From IMG/VR virus record IMGVR_UViG_3300025030_000218, positions 1-41,725 of that record: a DNA stretch of 41,725 nucleotides, one strand, 5' to 3'. Under the pieces are notes generated by a model. The model saw only the letters and a list, made by a program, of their open reading frames with translations, ran no database searches and had not been told where the DNA came from. This document shows, one piece after another, positions 1 through 7,314 of this stretch (positions are counted from its first letter, which is position 1; each line of letters begins with the position of its first letter). The DNA comes from a virus. Position numbers and translations under genes: made by a program.

Positions 1-52
1 TATTCCTAACTACATTCATTTCTTCTGTAGTTAATTCAATTTTATAAATCAT
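1..52 (-). CDS. 5' end of an unidentified gene, cut by the window edge
   Basis: A minus-strand ATG at 52 follows the ribosome binding site AAGGGAGAG and opens a frame reading MIYKIELTTEEMNVV before the window ends. Only 17 codons are visible, so no function can be assigned. It lies 21 bases downstream of the stop of the preceding small gene and is probably in the same operon. Confidence 0.6.
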   Translation of the reverse strand, partial: MIYKIELTTEEMNVVRN

Positions 53-73
53 AAATTTACTCTCCCTTCTTTT

Positions 74-338
74 TTATTCTTTAGATTTATTTTCAATCAG
101 AAATTCGATAGTATCAAATAAATCTTTGACTAAATTATAATAATCTTCTCTTACTGAAATTGGATAGTATTTTAAGCACATTTCTTTATATTTACATTCA
201 TTATCTTCATTTTCTTCAGGTATACATTCAGAACATTGTTCAGTAAAATAATAATCTGTATTATAAGAATCTGAAATTGATGGTTCTTCTAATATAAACT
301 TTTTTTAATTTATCAAATTCTTTTAAATTAATTATCAT
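74..338 (-). pseudogene. Small cysteine-containing protein, frameshifted in an A-run
   Basis: The ATG at 338 follows a GAAAGGAG site. The frame reads MIINLKEFDKLKK and then stops after 25 codons. If one A is dropped from the seven-A run near 300-306 (or two are added), the reading continues FILEEPSISDS, then a Cys cluster (CSEC and CKYKEMC), and ends at the TAA at 74. The sense of the second frame and its acidic, Tyr-rich composition match the neighbours, so this is one gene of about 87 residues with an indel. The cause may be a mutation, slippage on the A-run, or a read error. Function is unknown. Confidence 0.55.
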
Positions 339-354
339 GGGTTAATCTCCTTTC

Positions 355-1605
355 TTATAACCAATATATTTTATTAAATCTCCAAATTAATTTACATGAT
401 TTAATTCCATATCTACGTAATATTCTCCCATTTAAGGTTGTAAAATTAATTGTTTTTCTTTGAGGTTGTAAACTAGTAATCCAACCTATATATATTTCTC
501 CAGATTTTTTAGTATATTTAATTAAATCTCTATGTTTAAACCCTAGTATTTCTTGATAAATTGCTTTACTCTGTCTCCTCATGGGTTTAATAGACCATTC
601 TTTAATATCACAAATATCAGGTTTTAATCCAGTTATAACAATAGCATCATTACTATGGCTCTTTTCAATATTCCAATCTATTCTTTTATTTGCAGTTTCA
701 CCTCCAGTAGTTAATTCTAATTTTGCAATTTTACTTAATTCCTGTCTCAAATAATTTTTACCTTGCATAACGTGTTGAGCATAATCAAACCTAATACTTT
801 TACCTTTAATTCTATTTTGGTATTTATTAATAAATTTTTCTTCATTATTTTTAGTTTTATCATGACATTTATCACATAAAGTAATAAGATTATTTATAGT
901 GTTAGAACCTTTTAAACGTCTAGGTACTATATGATGAGCTTCTAACTTACAATCTCTTTTACCACATTCTTGGCAAGTATAATTATCTCTCATTAATGTA
1001 GCAATTCTAAGGTTTTCATCTAATCTATTAGATTTCTGATATTGCCATTTATATAATTTATGACCTTCTTGTAATGCTCTTATATCTATTTGTACATCTT
1101 CAAGTATTATTTTGTCAATTTTACACCATTTATTTAATCTATTAACTACTCTCAATATTGCTTGTTTCTTTTGTTTAATAGTTGGTGCCAATTTACCTTT
1201 TCTTTTAGATGAATTACGATTATTAAATCTTACAGGTCTATATCTTTTATGTTTTCTACGATATTTTCTATAATTTCTTCTATTATCTATTAAATATTTA
1301 ACATCTTGTCTTTGTTTTATAGTACCTTTAAATATTATTTTATTTTTAGTTTTACATTTTTGTACTATAGCAATTCCTACATATTTTGAACCATCATCTA
1401 CTCCACAAATAAACTCAGATTCATTTTGATCATTAGTTTTAATTTCTTTTTTAAGTTTAATAATCATTGGATATTTAGAAATTAATATTGCTTTTTGTTT
1501 TCTAATAAAATACCAAGCATTATTAATAGGAGTAGGAGATAATTTTTTATTATTTTTATCTAATACAAAACAATATTCTTTTTGTTTTTGTAAAATTGTA
1601 GTCAT
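355..1605 (-). CDS. iscB: IscB-like RNA-guided RuvC/HNH nuclease
   Basis: A 416-residue protein in the domain order of IscB, the IS200/IS605-associated ancestor of Cas9. It has an N-terminal PLMP-type segment (FVLDKNNKKLSPT), RuvC-I with Asp70 (GVDDGSKYVGIA), and an arginine-rich bridge helix at residues 109-135. RuvC-II follows with Glu169 (IILED), then an HNH domain with CxxC pairs at 211/214 and 244/247 and the HHIVPRR core at 224-230. RuvC-III has HSNDA (Asp320), and the C-terminus carries the GFKHRDL...GEIYIGWI pattern of the target-recognition region. All catalytic positions are present. I chose the ATG at 1605 because the PLMP segment follows it and GAGAGG lies upstream; the frame is open to 1665, but that stretch belongs to the leader RNA. 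No TnpA is nearby, so it may be domesticated or act as a homing-type element. Confidence 0.85.
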   Translation of the reverse strand: MTTILQKQKEYCFVLDKNNKKLSPTPINNAWYFIRKQKAILISKYPMIIKLKKEIKTNDQNESEFICGVDDGSKYVGIAIVQKCKTKNKIIFKGTIKQRQDVKYLIDNRRNYRKYRRKHKRYRPVRFNNRNSSKRKGKLAPTIKQKKQAILRVVNRLNKWCKIDKIILEDVQIDIRALQEGHKLYKWQYQKSNRLDENLRIATLMRDNYTCQECGKRDCKLEAHHIVPRRLKGSNTINNLITLCDKCHDKTKNNEEKFINKYQNRIKGKSIRFDYAQHVMQGKNYLRQELSKIAKLELTTGGETANKRIDWNIEKSHSNDAIVITGLKPDICDIKEWSIKPMRRQSKAIYQEILGFKHRDLIKYTKKSGEIYIGWITSLQPQRKTINFTTLNGRILRRYGIKSCKLIWRFNKIYWL

Positions 1606-1835
1606 TTCTGACCAACCATCCTCTCGGAGAATTTTTCTTCTTGTCAATGACAATATAATGCACATGTATTTCGGTGTTTGACTTCAGGATAATAGAAGTC
1701 GGTCATCCTTTGTACTCACAGAGCAACAGACTGAAGATTACATCTATTGGTGTGTTTTTAGCATTTATATAATCGTAGTTCATCGCACAATTTAGTTTTC
1801 ACTATACGGCACTCACTTAGACTTGAATACTATAA
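1606..1835 (-). ncRNA. Probable omega-RNA (HEARO-type) of the IscB nuclease
   Basis: Immediately upstream of iscB is a 200-plus-base non-coding leader, less A/T-monotonous than other gaps in the window. On the minus strand it contains a hairpin GACTTC...GAAGTC near 1682-1702, a TTGTC-ATT-GACAA hairpin near 1643-1655, and CTCCGAGAG near 1619-1627. A segment GACCGAC (near 1697-1703) can pair with GTTGGTC just before the start codon, giving a long-range closing helix. Known omega-RNAs lie at this position, overlap the ribosome binding site and carry the guide at their 5' end. Here the guide would fall around 1815-1850. The exact 5' end and guide are inferred, not seen. Confidence 0.6.
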
Positions 1836-1898
1836 ATAATTCATAAATAATAGAATATCTATCCACTATTAATTATTATATAATTATTTATAATATAT

Positions 1899-2024
1899 TT
1901 AATATTCCATTGCATTTTCTAATACTAATTCTTTTGCTATTTTAATTGCTTCATCTTTATTTTTTGCTTCTACAGTTAAACTAGCACAAAATCCTACTGC
2001 CATTTCTACTACATAATTTTTCAT
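1899..2024 (-). CDS. Small protein, 41 residues, function unknown
   Basis: The ATG at 2024 follows AGAAAGGA and opens MKNYVVEMAVGFCASLTVEAK..., ending NAMEY. The pattern of a beta strand, then an AKNKDEAIKIAKEL helix, resembles small phage proteins with a strand-helix fold, but I do not recognise a family. It lies just upstream of the omega-RNA and so may contain or adjoin the sequence that the IscB guide matches. Confidence 0.6.
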   Translation of the reverse strand: MKNYVVEMAVGFCASLTVEAKNKDEAIKIAKELVLENAMEY

Positions 2025-2076
2025 AGTTTTAATTTTCCTTTCTAAAGTTTGAATAAAACTAAATTTTTATAATCTT

Positions 2077-2232
2077 TTATTCTAATGCTTTAATTAATTT
2101 ATTTTCTAAATCATTTATAATTTCCATTCCTTTTTTATCACCTTCATCTTTACACATATAATAAAAACTTTCTAAAGCATTTCTAATTATATCATATTCT
2201 CTTAAAGTTAAAATTAAATTAATTTCTTTCAT
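2077..2232 (-). CDS. Small helical protein, 51 residues, function unknown
   Basis: The ATG at 2232 is preceded by AAAGGAGAAAA. The product, MKEINLILTLREYDIIRNAL...KLIKALE, is predicted to be mostly helical, with no cysteine pair or transmembrane stretch. It sits between the coiled-coil gene at 2256 and the gene at 1899 with short gaps, consistent with one operon. No family recognised. Confidence 0.6.
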   Translation of the reverse strand: MKEINLILTLREYDIIRNALESFYYMCKDEGDKKGMEIINDLENKLIKALE

Positions 2233-2255
2233 AAATAAATTTTCTCCTTTAAATT

Positions 2256-2564
2256 TTAATAGTAATATTCTCTAATATTAGAAATATGAAATTCCATCAT
2301 AAATAAATCCATATTATTAAATGAAGCAAATATAGAAATATAATTTGTTCTTTCTATTGTAAATCCATAAATTTTTATTTTATTTAATAATTTAATTCTC
2401 CAAGGTAATCTATTTTTAATCAATCTTTTACATATGTTGCCATTATTATTGAAATCAAAACTTAATTTATCATATACATCATGTGTTTCTTTGCTTGCTT
2501 GTTCAGATTGTTGTTTCTCTTCTAGTATCTCTTTTTCTAATTCATTTTTAATTTGATTATACAT
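2256..2564 (-). CDS. Unknown protein with N-terminal coiled coil; start uncertain
   Basis: From the ATG at 2564 the product is 102 residues: a charged Glu/Lys/Gln helix (NQIKNELEKEILEEKQQSEQ), then a basic middle and an aromatic C-terminus ending REYYY. The ATG has no ribosome binding site. The same frame stays open about 70 bases upstream and reads KQIKNTIRNNLETTINSLND, which continues the coiled coil and suggests the true start is further 5'. No ATG, GTG or TTG exists there. Either a non-standard start or a small frameshift near the short ATG frame at about 2645 is possible. Confidence 0.45.
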   Translation of the reverse strand: MYNQIKNELEKEILEEKQQSEQASKETHDVYDKLSFDFNNNGNICKRLIKNRLPWRIKLLNKIKIYGFTIERTNYISIFASFNNMDLFMMEFHISNIREYYY

Positions 2565-2635
2565 ATCATTTAATGAATTTATTGTTGTTTCTAAATTATT
2601 TCGTATGGTGTTTTTAATTTGTTTGCTTTTTATAA

Positions 2636-2827
2636 TTAATCATCTTCTTCCTTCTTATATTTTTTACATTCATCAAAATTACAACCTAGATGTTCCATGT
2701 AATCTAAAGCAGAATTATTTGCAATACACCAATCGAATACTTGACCATATCCATAATAATATGATATACAATACAATTCTGCTTCGCTTATTTCTGTTTT
2801 ATTAATGCAAGTATCGCATTTTTGCAT
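2636..2827 (-). CDS. Small cysteine-rich protein, 63 residues
   Basis: The ATG at 2827 follows GAAAGGTAAG. Six cysteines are present, including an N-terminal CDTC, and the sequence ends in an acidic KKYKKEEDD tail. Paired cysteines suggest a small metal-binding (probably zinc) fold, a type very common in this window. Function unknown. Confidence 0.6.
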   Translation of the reverse strand: MQKCDTCINKTEISEAELYCISYYYGYGQVFDWCIANNSALDYMEHLGCNFDECKKYKKEEDD

Positions 2828-2848
2828 GTTAAATACTTACCTTTCTTT

Positions 2849-3061
2849 TTAACAATTATATTCTAATTCTTCAAATTTATATCTACATTCGTTACATTCA
2901 TATTTATTATATAAATTATAATGTGAATGATACATCACACTCCAACTACCACCAAGACCAAACCATCCTTCTTCTTTAGTTGTATGTCTATTTCTTTCTT
3001 CTTCGCCAATCTTATTCACATTAATACTCTTACATTTGTCACAACAAATTATCTTTGCCAT
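2849..3061 (-). CDS. Zinc-ribbon protein, 70 residues
   Basis: Two cysteine knuckles frame the protein: CCDKC at residues 6-10 and CNEC near 56-59, the layout of a minimal zinc ribbon. Between them lies a Gly/Trp/Tyr-rich loop (EGWFGLGGSWSVMYHSHYN). The ATG at 3061 has an AAAGGAGAAATC site. It may bind nucleic acid or protein, but nothing in the sequence settles this. Confidence 0.6.
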   Translation of the reverse strand: MAKIICCDKCKSINVNKIGEEERNRHTTKEEGWFGLGGSWSVMYHSHYNLYNKYECNECRYKFEELEYNC

Positions 3062-3073
3062 ATGATTTCTCCT

Positions 3074-3622
3074 TTATTTAAATTCAGAATAAATATCTAA
3101 TCCCTTATTCCTTCTCTCACATTCATCTAAAGCATTTTTATGACCAAAATGCAATAATTTATCTATTTCCATGAAAAAACACTCTTTATCTTCCCAATAT
3201 CTTAATTCACCATCTTCATCTCTATCAATTTTATCTATTGAGATTAATTTCTTAGACACTTCCCATTTTTGTTTAGTTTTATTATGTATACCTTTACCGT
3301 TACATTGAGTACATTTTTCATCCACTTGACCATTACGATAACATTTATTACAGACTACTTTTATTTTGTAGTCTTGTAATTTTATTTGATACATTTGAAG
3401 GTTAGTATTATAGTAGAGATTATTTTTATTATCTTCTTTTGTTTCTTGATTTTCTTTTATAATTTCATAATCTTCTTTTAAAATATAATGGCTATAATAT
3501 TCAGATTCATCATCAATAACTATATAATCTACAGCACCACTCTCTTCTACTTCAAATTCTTCTCCGATATGCTTACTATACCAATAATCATCATATGTTG
3601 GTCTTATAATTTTAATTTTCAT
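3074..3622 (-). CDS. Protein with a DnaJ-like CxxC zinc centre, 182 residues
   Basis: The N-terminal third is strand-rich (MKIKIIRPTYDDYWYSKHIGEEFEVEE), like small barrel domains that sense or bind ligands. The middle has CNKCYRNGQVDEKCTQCNGKG, which is half of the CxxCxGxG zinc module of DnaJ. A KWEVSKKLISIDKID segment and a helical tail follow. The ATG at 3622 has an AAGGAGAATC site. It starts downstream of the candidate small-RNA region at 3663-3770. Not a chaperone by itself; function unknown. Confidence 0.6.
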   Translation of the reverse strand: MKIKIIRPTYDDYWYSKHIGEEFEVEESGAVDYIVIDDESEYYSHYILKEDYEIIKENQETKEDNKNNLYYNTNLQMYQIKLQDYKIKVVCNKCYRNGQVDEKCTQCNGKGIHNKTKQKWEVSKKLISIDKIDRDEDGELRYWEDKECFFMEIDKLLHFGHKNALDECERRNKGLDIYSEFK

Positions 3623-3662
3623 ATTGATTCTCCTTATCTATTATTTACCATCTTATAAATAA

Positions 3663-3691
3663 TTGTATTATTGATTTTAATATGTTACAAT
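3663..3691 (+). promoter_or_regulatory. Possible plus-strand promoter
   Basis: TTGTAT at 3663-3668 and TACAAT at 3686-3691 are separated by exactly 17 bases on the plus strand. A start near 3698 would lie just before two hairpins and a U-run. The -35 box is weak, and in DNA this AT-rich chance matches are common. Confidence 0.3.
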
Positions 3692-3697
3692 AAACTT

Positions 3698-3770
3698 GCC
3701 CAAAGATTATATCTTAGGGAATTTATCCAGTTAGAGAGAGGAAGTGGAGTCCTTCTCTCTTTTAATTTTT
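3698..3770 (+). ncRNA. Candidate plus-strand small RNA ending in a terminator
   Basis: The plus strand has a hairpin CCCAAAGAT-TAT-ATCTTAGGG (3699-3719). A second hairpin, AGAGAGGAAG...CTTCTCTCT (about 3735-3760), runs straight into TTTTAATTTTT, the form of an intrinsic terminator. The T-run is on the plus-strand side, opposite to all genes here. With the upstream promoter-like boxes this fits a roughly 75-base RNA antisense to the surrounding operon. It could instead be a terminator element for minus-strand transcription. Confidence 0.35.
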
Positions 3771-3785
3771 GTAATAAATTTTTAT

Positions 3786-4334
3786 TTAACTTTTCCATGC
3801 CTTACCTTGTTTTTGAGCATTAATGATATTTTTAATCTGATTTGCAATTATTTCTGTACTTGTTTTTTCACCTTTAATGATACTATATTTAATACCAAAA
3901 TTATCTAACATTTTTCTTAATTTAATATCATCTTGTTTTGCTTCTTCTGCTGTTTGGAATCTACCTTTAGGATTATAAGGTTTAACACGTTCAATAAAAT
4001 AGTTTATATTATTAAATTTATTAAATTCGTTTAATACATGTTGATTAAATGTTTCATTTATAGGATTATTGTAAAATGCTGATAATAGTATAGGTGAATC
4101 TGTAATCACTACATCTAATTTTCCTACTAGACGTTGAATATTATAATGTTGTTTTCCAAATATGTAATTTTGGTTTTGAAAAGGTGCTGTACGTTCTTCC
4201 CAAACCATCATCTTGCACCATTCCGCAACATACTCGGTATTTATTCCCATCCATTTTAATTCAGAAAATACTCCAGTTGACATACTACTTTTTCCTCCAC
4301 CTGCTCCACAAAAGAAATTTACAATTAATGTCAT
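3786..4334 (-). CDS. P-loop NTPase, kinase-like (AAA_28/NadR-type)
   Basis: A 182-residue protein that opens MTLIVNFFCGAGGGKSS, a Walker A motif at residues 9-17. It continues with a segment EYVAEWCKMMVWEER and a Walker B-like DVVITDSPILL at about 75-85. A lid-like region RVKPYNPKGRFQTAEEAKQDD then resembles the base-binding lid of small nucleotide or nicotinamide kinases. The layout matches the phage ATP-binding proteins grouped as AAA_28/NadR-like. The substrate is not evident; a role in nucleotide or NAD salvage would suit a phage that also encodes a PARP, but this is inference. Confidence 0.65.
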   Translation of the reverse strand: MTLIVNFFCGAGGGKSSMSTGVFSELKWMGINTEYVAEWCKMMVWEERTAPFQNQNYIFGKQHYNIQRLVGKLDVVITDSPILLSAFYNNPINETFNQHVLNEFNKFNNINYFIERVKPYNPKGRFQTAEEAKQDDIKLRKMLDNFGIKYSIIKGEKTSTEIIANQIKNIINAQKQGKAWKS

Positions 4335-4335
4335 G

Positions 4336-4614
4336 TTAATTTTCCTCCTTATTTTTATATTTTATAATTAGAATACATAATAATCCTGATAATAATAGTG
4401 ACATTGAATTAGTGATTAAAAACATATAACCTGTTTTATTAATTGCTAGATTGATAGCATATATTTCCATACATAAAATACCGATAAAAACAGATGTAAA
4501 AGTTTTTAAATTTAAATCGTTTACTGATTTAGTTTTCAATATTTGAATTACTTGAAAAACATACCCAAACGATAATATACATCCACCAATTAATTGTAAT
4601 AAGTTAAATATCAT
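4336..4614 (-). CDS. SemiSWEET/PQ-loop-like small membrane protein
   Basis: Ninety-two residues with three hydrophobic helices (about 3-23, 37-56 and 66-86). The first helix ends YVFQVIQILKTKSVNDLNLKTF, which is close to the SemiSWEET/PQ-loop signature (PQ...TKS...LS) with Phe in place of the Pro. SemiSWEETs are three-helix units that dimerise into small-solute (sugar) carriers in the cell membrane. Length and helix count fit one unit. The stop lies one base from the P-loop gene at 4334. A phage copy is unusual, and the substrate cannot be read from sequence. Confidence 0.65.
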   Translation of the reverse strand: MIFNLLQLIGGCILSFGYVFQVIQILKTKSVNDLNLKTFTSVFIGILCMEIYAINLAINKTGYMFLITNSMSLLLSGLLCILIIKYKNKEEN

Positions 4615-4624
4615 GTTTTCTCCT

Positions 4625-4825
4625 TTAGTCTATTTTAACATCTGTTTTTATTATTAAATTTTTTACTTCTTCTGATGTGCCAATTTGATCTTCTAACATC
4701 TCTTTAAAATCATTAGATACTACTTTTTTATAATCCTCTATAGTTATATTTTCTTTTTCTAAAAGATTATAAAATATTTCTTCTTCTACATCATAAGAAA
4801 TAGTATTAACTATTGTAAATTTCAT
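4625..4825 (-). CDS. Small acidic protein, 66 residues, function unknown
   Basis: The ATG at 4825 follows AAAGGAGGTAAATTAAT, a strong site. The product MKFTIVNTISYDVEEEIFYNLL... starts with a beta strand and continues as acidic helices. No cysteines or membrane segments; no family recognised. Confidence 0.6.
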   Translation of the reverse strand: MKFTIVNTISYDVEEEIFYNLLEKENITIEDYKKVVSNDFKEMLEDQIGTSEEVKNLIIKTDVKID

Positions 4826-4881
4826 ATTAATTTACCTCCTTTCTAAAGTCATTATGAAACCTATATTTTGTTATGATATTG

Positions 4882-4920
4882 GTATTCACAAACCCAATAA
4901 TAACAAGGATTTATGAATAC
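4882..4920 (-). terminator. Strong hairpin downstream of the D12 methyltransferase
   Basis: In minus-strand RNA, the arms at 4907-4920 and 4882-4895 pair over 14 positions with two G-U wobbles; the plus-strand version would have A-C mismatches instead. So the structure is favoured in the transcript that leaves the methyltransferase gene. No clear U-run follows, so it may be a processing or attenuation element rather than a classical terminator. Confidence 0.45.
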
Positions 4921-4936
4921 GTAATATTTGATTATA

Positions 4937-5704
4937 TTAATAATTTGTAATAATCACATGAGAATTTTTCTTTTCACTTTTAGCATTACATTTATAATCT
5001 TTTCCGTAAGATTCTTTAATAAATTCATTAAAAGTATTTATTATGTATTTATTCTCTTTAACTACTAACATACATTTGCATTTAGATTCTTTCATAAAAT
5101 CATATATGTATTGATAAATATTTTCAAATTTCTGTGAAGGTGTATAAAGTGTATCACAATCTAAATATGGTGGATCGAAAAATATAAATGTTTTATTATT
5201 ATTTTTATATTGTTTTATTACTTCTTTATAATCTTTGTTTAGGATAATTGTATTTTGCAATAATGGAATAAATTCATCAGTTAAATTCTTGTAATTTTCA
5301 TTTTTATAACTACCATATCCAACATTAAAATGTCCTTTTAAATTGACTCTCCATACACCACTAAATGCAGTTTTATTTAAATAGTAAAATATTGCTGCTT
5401 GTTCAATATTATTTTTGTAAGATTTAGTATTCAATTGATTAATTATCTTACGATATTCTTCTATTGTATTTATATAAGGTTGCAATTCATTTTTTAATTC
5501 ATGATAATTATTTTTTAATACTAAATAAAAATTTATTAAATGTTCATTAATATCGTTTATTATTGCATTTTTAGGTTGAAGATGCCAATATAAAGCACCT
5601 CCACCTACAAATGGTTCAACATATGTATTAAATTGTGGGATATACTTTTCAAAATATTTTATTTCTTTGCGTTTTCCACCTATCCATTTAATAGGACTTT
5701 TTAT
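4937..5704 (-). CDS. D12-class DNA adenine methyltransferase (Dam-like), AUA start
   Basis: A 255-residue N6-adenine methyltransferase of the alpha (D12) group. The N-terminus reads IKSPIKWIGGKRKEI, the conserved SAM-site opening. EPFVGGGALYW (motif I, FxGxG type) follows, then INDINEHLINFY and the catalytic IFFDPPYLDC (motif IV). The first in-frame TTG (5485) lies after motif I, so it cannot be the start. The only start that fits is an ATA at 5704, seven bases after AAAGGAGG, with a TGA just upstream. It may modify phage DNA to escape host restriction, or act as an orphan methylase. No cognate nuclease is seen. Confidence 0.85.
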   Translation of the reverse strand: MKSPIKWIGGKRKEIKYFEKYIPQFNTYVEPFVGGGALYWHLQPKNAIINDINEHLINFYLVLKNNYHELKNELQPYINTIEEYRKIINQLNTKSYKNNIEQAAIFYYLNKTAFSGVWRVNLKGHFNVGYGSYKNENYKNLTDEFIPLLQNTIILNKDYKEVIKQYKNNNKTFIFFDPPYLDCDTLYTPSQKFENIYQYIYDFMKESKCKCMLVVKENKYIINTFNEFIKESYGKDYKCNAKSEKKNSHVIITNY

Positions 5705-5744
5705 AGTTACTCCTCCTTTTGAATATCATTATATATTTTCTATT

Positions 5745-5867
5745 TCATGATCTCTTTCTAATACTCCCAATAATATTTGCCATTCCATCTAATGTGATTC
5801 CTAATAATATAACAGTACCTAACCAAATCCAAAAATTACTAAATATATATTTTAATATTTCTAGCAT
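5745..5867 (-). CDS. Single-pass small membrane protein, 40 residues
   Basis: The ATG at 5867 follows AAAGGAGTAAAT. The product MLEILKYIFSNFWIWLGTVILLGITL... has one hydrophobic helix at about 10-26 and a basic tail RKRS, then TGA. It sits 40 bases upstream of the methyltransferase start. Similar tiny membrane proteins are frequent in Firmicute phages; function unknown. Confidence 0.6.
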   Translation of the reverse strand: MLEILKYIFSNFWIWLGTVILLGITLDGMANIIGSIRKRS

Positions 5868-5895
5868 TATTTACTCCTTTTATCTAATATTTAAT

Positions 5896-6795
5896 TTAAA
5901 ATAATAAATTATCTTTTACTTCTTCCCTAACAAACTCTGCATTATCAGGCAATAATTCTTGATGACTTTCTGGTATTTCACCGTTGTACCATAAATTTGT
6001 ATTTATAATTTCTCTACCATCATGAAATTTTATTATATGTTTTCTTCCACTAAATCCACGAATTGTTCTATTATTAGTTTCTTCACCTATGTAATATTGG
6101 TTTTTATTTATTCTTGCGATTCTAGGATTGTCTTTTATTTCTACCATTTCATTCCAATAATTTACATGGAAACATTCACTACTACATAGAATAGCATTAG
6201 TAAATTCACTTTCTTCAATTTCTTTGTTGCAAACTATACAATTCATATTTATTCTCGATTTTACATTAATAAAATAAATACTATTCTTTGTACTAATTAC
6301 ATAATTCGTAGCATCAATATCATCAATAATCTCTACATTAATAACTTTAGATGTTGTAATATAACCATCATTTTCAGGAAACATAATTAAACTTACTCCT
6401 ACCTCAATATCTTCTGGAAATTCTACATTTAATCCAATCCAATTAGGATGTTTATTATCACCTTCTGAATCAGTAATTTTATCAATAACACCTTTCTTCA
6501 TAATAGTTTTGCCTTTTACTACATCACCTTGTTCGTCAACATAGATTTTATATAAAGGAGTGCCATTAATACTATACCATTTACCATTTAATTCTTTTCT
6601 CTCTTCTTCAGTTAATGGTCTACAATCTTCTTTTTTAAACTCAACGTTTATAAACCCAAATCCCTCTTCAAAATTACCTATATAATGTGTATCTGTTTCT
6701 TCATGTACTCTAATATGCTCATCATTTTCTCTACTAATATCACCTAATCTATGTATTGCTGGACTTCCACCTTTAAGCATCATTATTTTATTCAT
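5896..6795 (-). CDS. Two-part protein with a C-terminal zinc-knuckle phage domain, 299 residues
   Basis: Residues 1-180 are rich in strands, with short GKTIMKKGVIDKITDSEG-type segments typical of small SH3-like barrels. From about residue 183 a second module starts with MNCIVCNKEIEES and CSSECF (a treble-clef-like zinc site). It continues RIARINKNQYYIGEE, RGFSGRKHIIKFHDGREI and ELLPDNAEF. I recognise that module as a stand-alone small protein in other Firmicute phages. The internal Met at its start suggests gene fusion or a second initiation site. No enzyme motif. Confidence 0.6.
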   Translation of the reverse strand: MNKIMMLKGGSPAIHRLGDISRENDEHIRVHEETDTHYIGNFEEGFGFINVEFKKEDCRPLTEEERKELNGKWYSINGTPLYKIYVDEQGDVVKGKTIMKKGVIDKITDSEGDNKHPNWIGLNVEFPEDIEVGVSLIMFPENDGYITTSKVINVEIIDDIDATNYVISTKNSIYFINVKSRINMNCIVCNKEIEESEFTNAILCSSECFHVNYWNEMVEIKDNPRIARINKNQYYIGEETNNRTIRGFSGRKHIIKFHDGREIINTNLWYNGEIPESHQELLPDNAEFVREEVKDNLLF

Positions 6796-6828
6796 ACATA
6801 ATCTCCTTTTATTTTATTGATTTATTGA

Positions 6829-7107
6829 TTATATTTTATAAACTAATTTCTTTGTTTTCATACCTATATAATTATAAACATCACATGACAATGTTTTATC
6901 ATCATATTTAAGATTCACTATTTTTGCTTCTCTAGGAATTGAACAGCCACTTAAACATCCTAGAATTGAATTTCTTACTATAGTTTTACATTCTTTAATT
7001 TCTTCGATATAATCATTCCAATTTTCTATTTCTATTACTCTTGATTGATGGTCTACTATATTGTCGTTACTGTCTAAGGATAAATTAGTTTCGATTATTT
7101 TAATCAT
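6829..7107 (-). CDS. Unknown protein, 92 residues
   Basis: I place the start at the ATG at 7107 because AAAGGAGGAGAATATTTAAC precedes it. Reading from 7176 would run through the neighbouring gene in another frame. The product has the acidic HQSRVIEIENWNDYIEEIKE and a Cys pair in LGCLSGCSIP. Its start is two bases from the stop of the membrane protein at 7109, so the two are translationally close. No family recognised. Confidence 0.6.
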   Translation of the reverse strand: MIKIIETNLSLDSNDNIVDHQSRVIEIENWNDYIEEIKECKTIVRNSILGCLSGCSIPREAKIVNLKYDDKTLSCDVYNYIGMKTKKLVYKI

Positions 7108-7108
7108 G

Positions 7109-7309
7109 TTAAATATTCTCCTCCTTTTTATTTTTCTTATTGCTTGTAAATTTAGAGAATAAACAAAATGCTCCAATAATAAACATATGTAATGCTATAG
7201 TTATTTTACTTGGATGATAATAATTTAGTAAATATAAACCAGTATAAAGTAAAAATATACCACCACATGCGTTAAGAAACATATTCATAATTTTTTCAAA
7301 TTTAGTCAT
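7109..7309 (-). CDS. Two-helix membrane protein, 66 residues
   Basis: Two hydrophobic helices are visible (about 8-28 and 35-54), with a basic, charged C-terminus (SKFTSNKKNKKEENI) likely in the cytoplasm. The tail of the gene carries the ribosome binding site of the next one. Could be an accessory membrane protein; there is no holin-endolysin context to support lysis. Confidence 0.55.
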   Translation of the reverse strand: MTKFEKIMNMFLNACGGIFLLYTGLYLLNYYHPSKITIALHMFIIGAFCLFSKFTSNKKNKKEENI

Positions 7310-7314
7310 ATAAT

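Noticed and set aside
355-1605. IscB as part of a complete IS200/IS605 transposon
   Set aside because: No TnpA-like Y1 transposase frame and no clear end hairpins flank the gene in the visible sequence.
2605-2805. Plus-strand open frames here and elsewhere (for example 5719-5904, 8153-8425, 9654-9923, 32422-32667, 38307-38678)
   Set aside because: All overlap well-supported minus-strand genes, lack ribosome binding sites, and have the Phe/Leu/Ser/Tyr-rich composition of antisense readings of AT-rich coding DNA.
5485-5485. TTG at 5485 as the start of the D12 methyltransferase
   Set aside because: It would remove KWIGGK and the FVGGGA SAM-binding motif, which are intact and in frame upstream.
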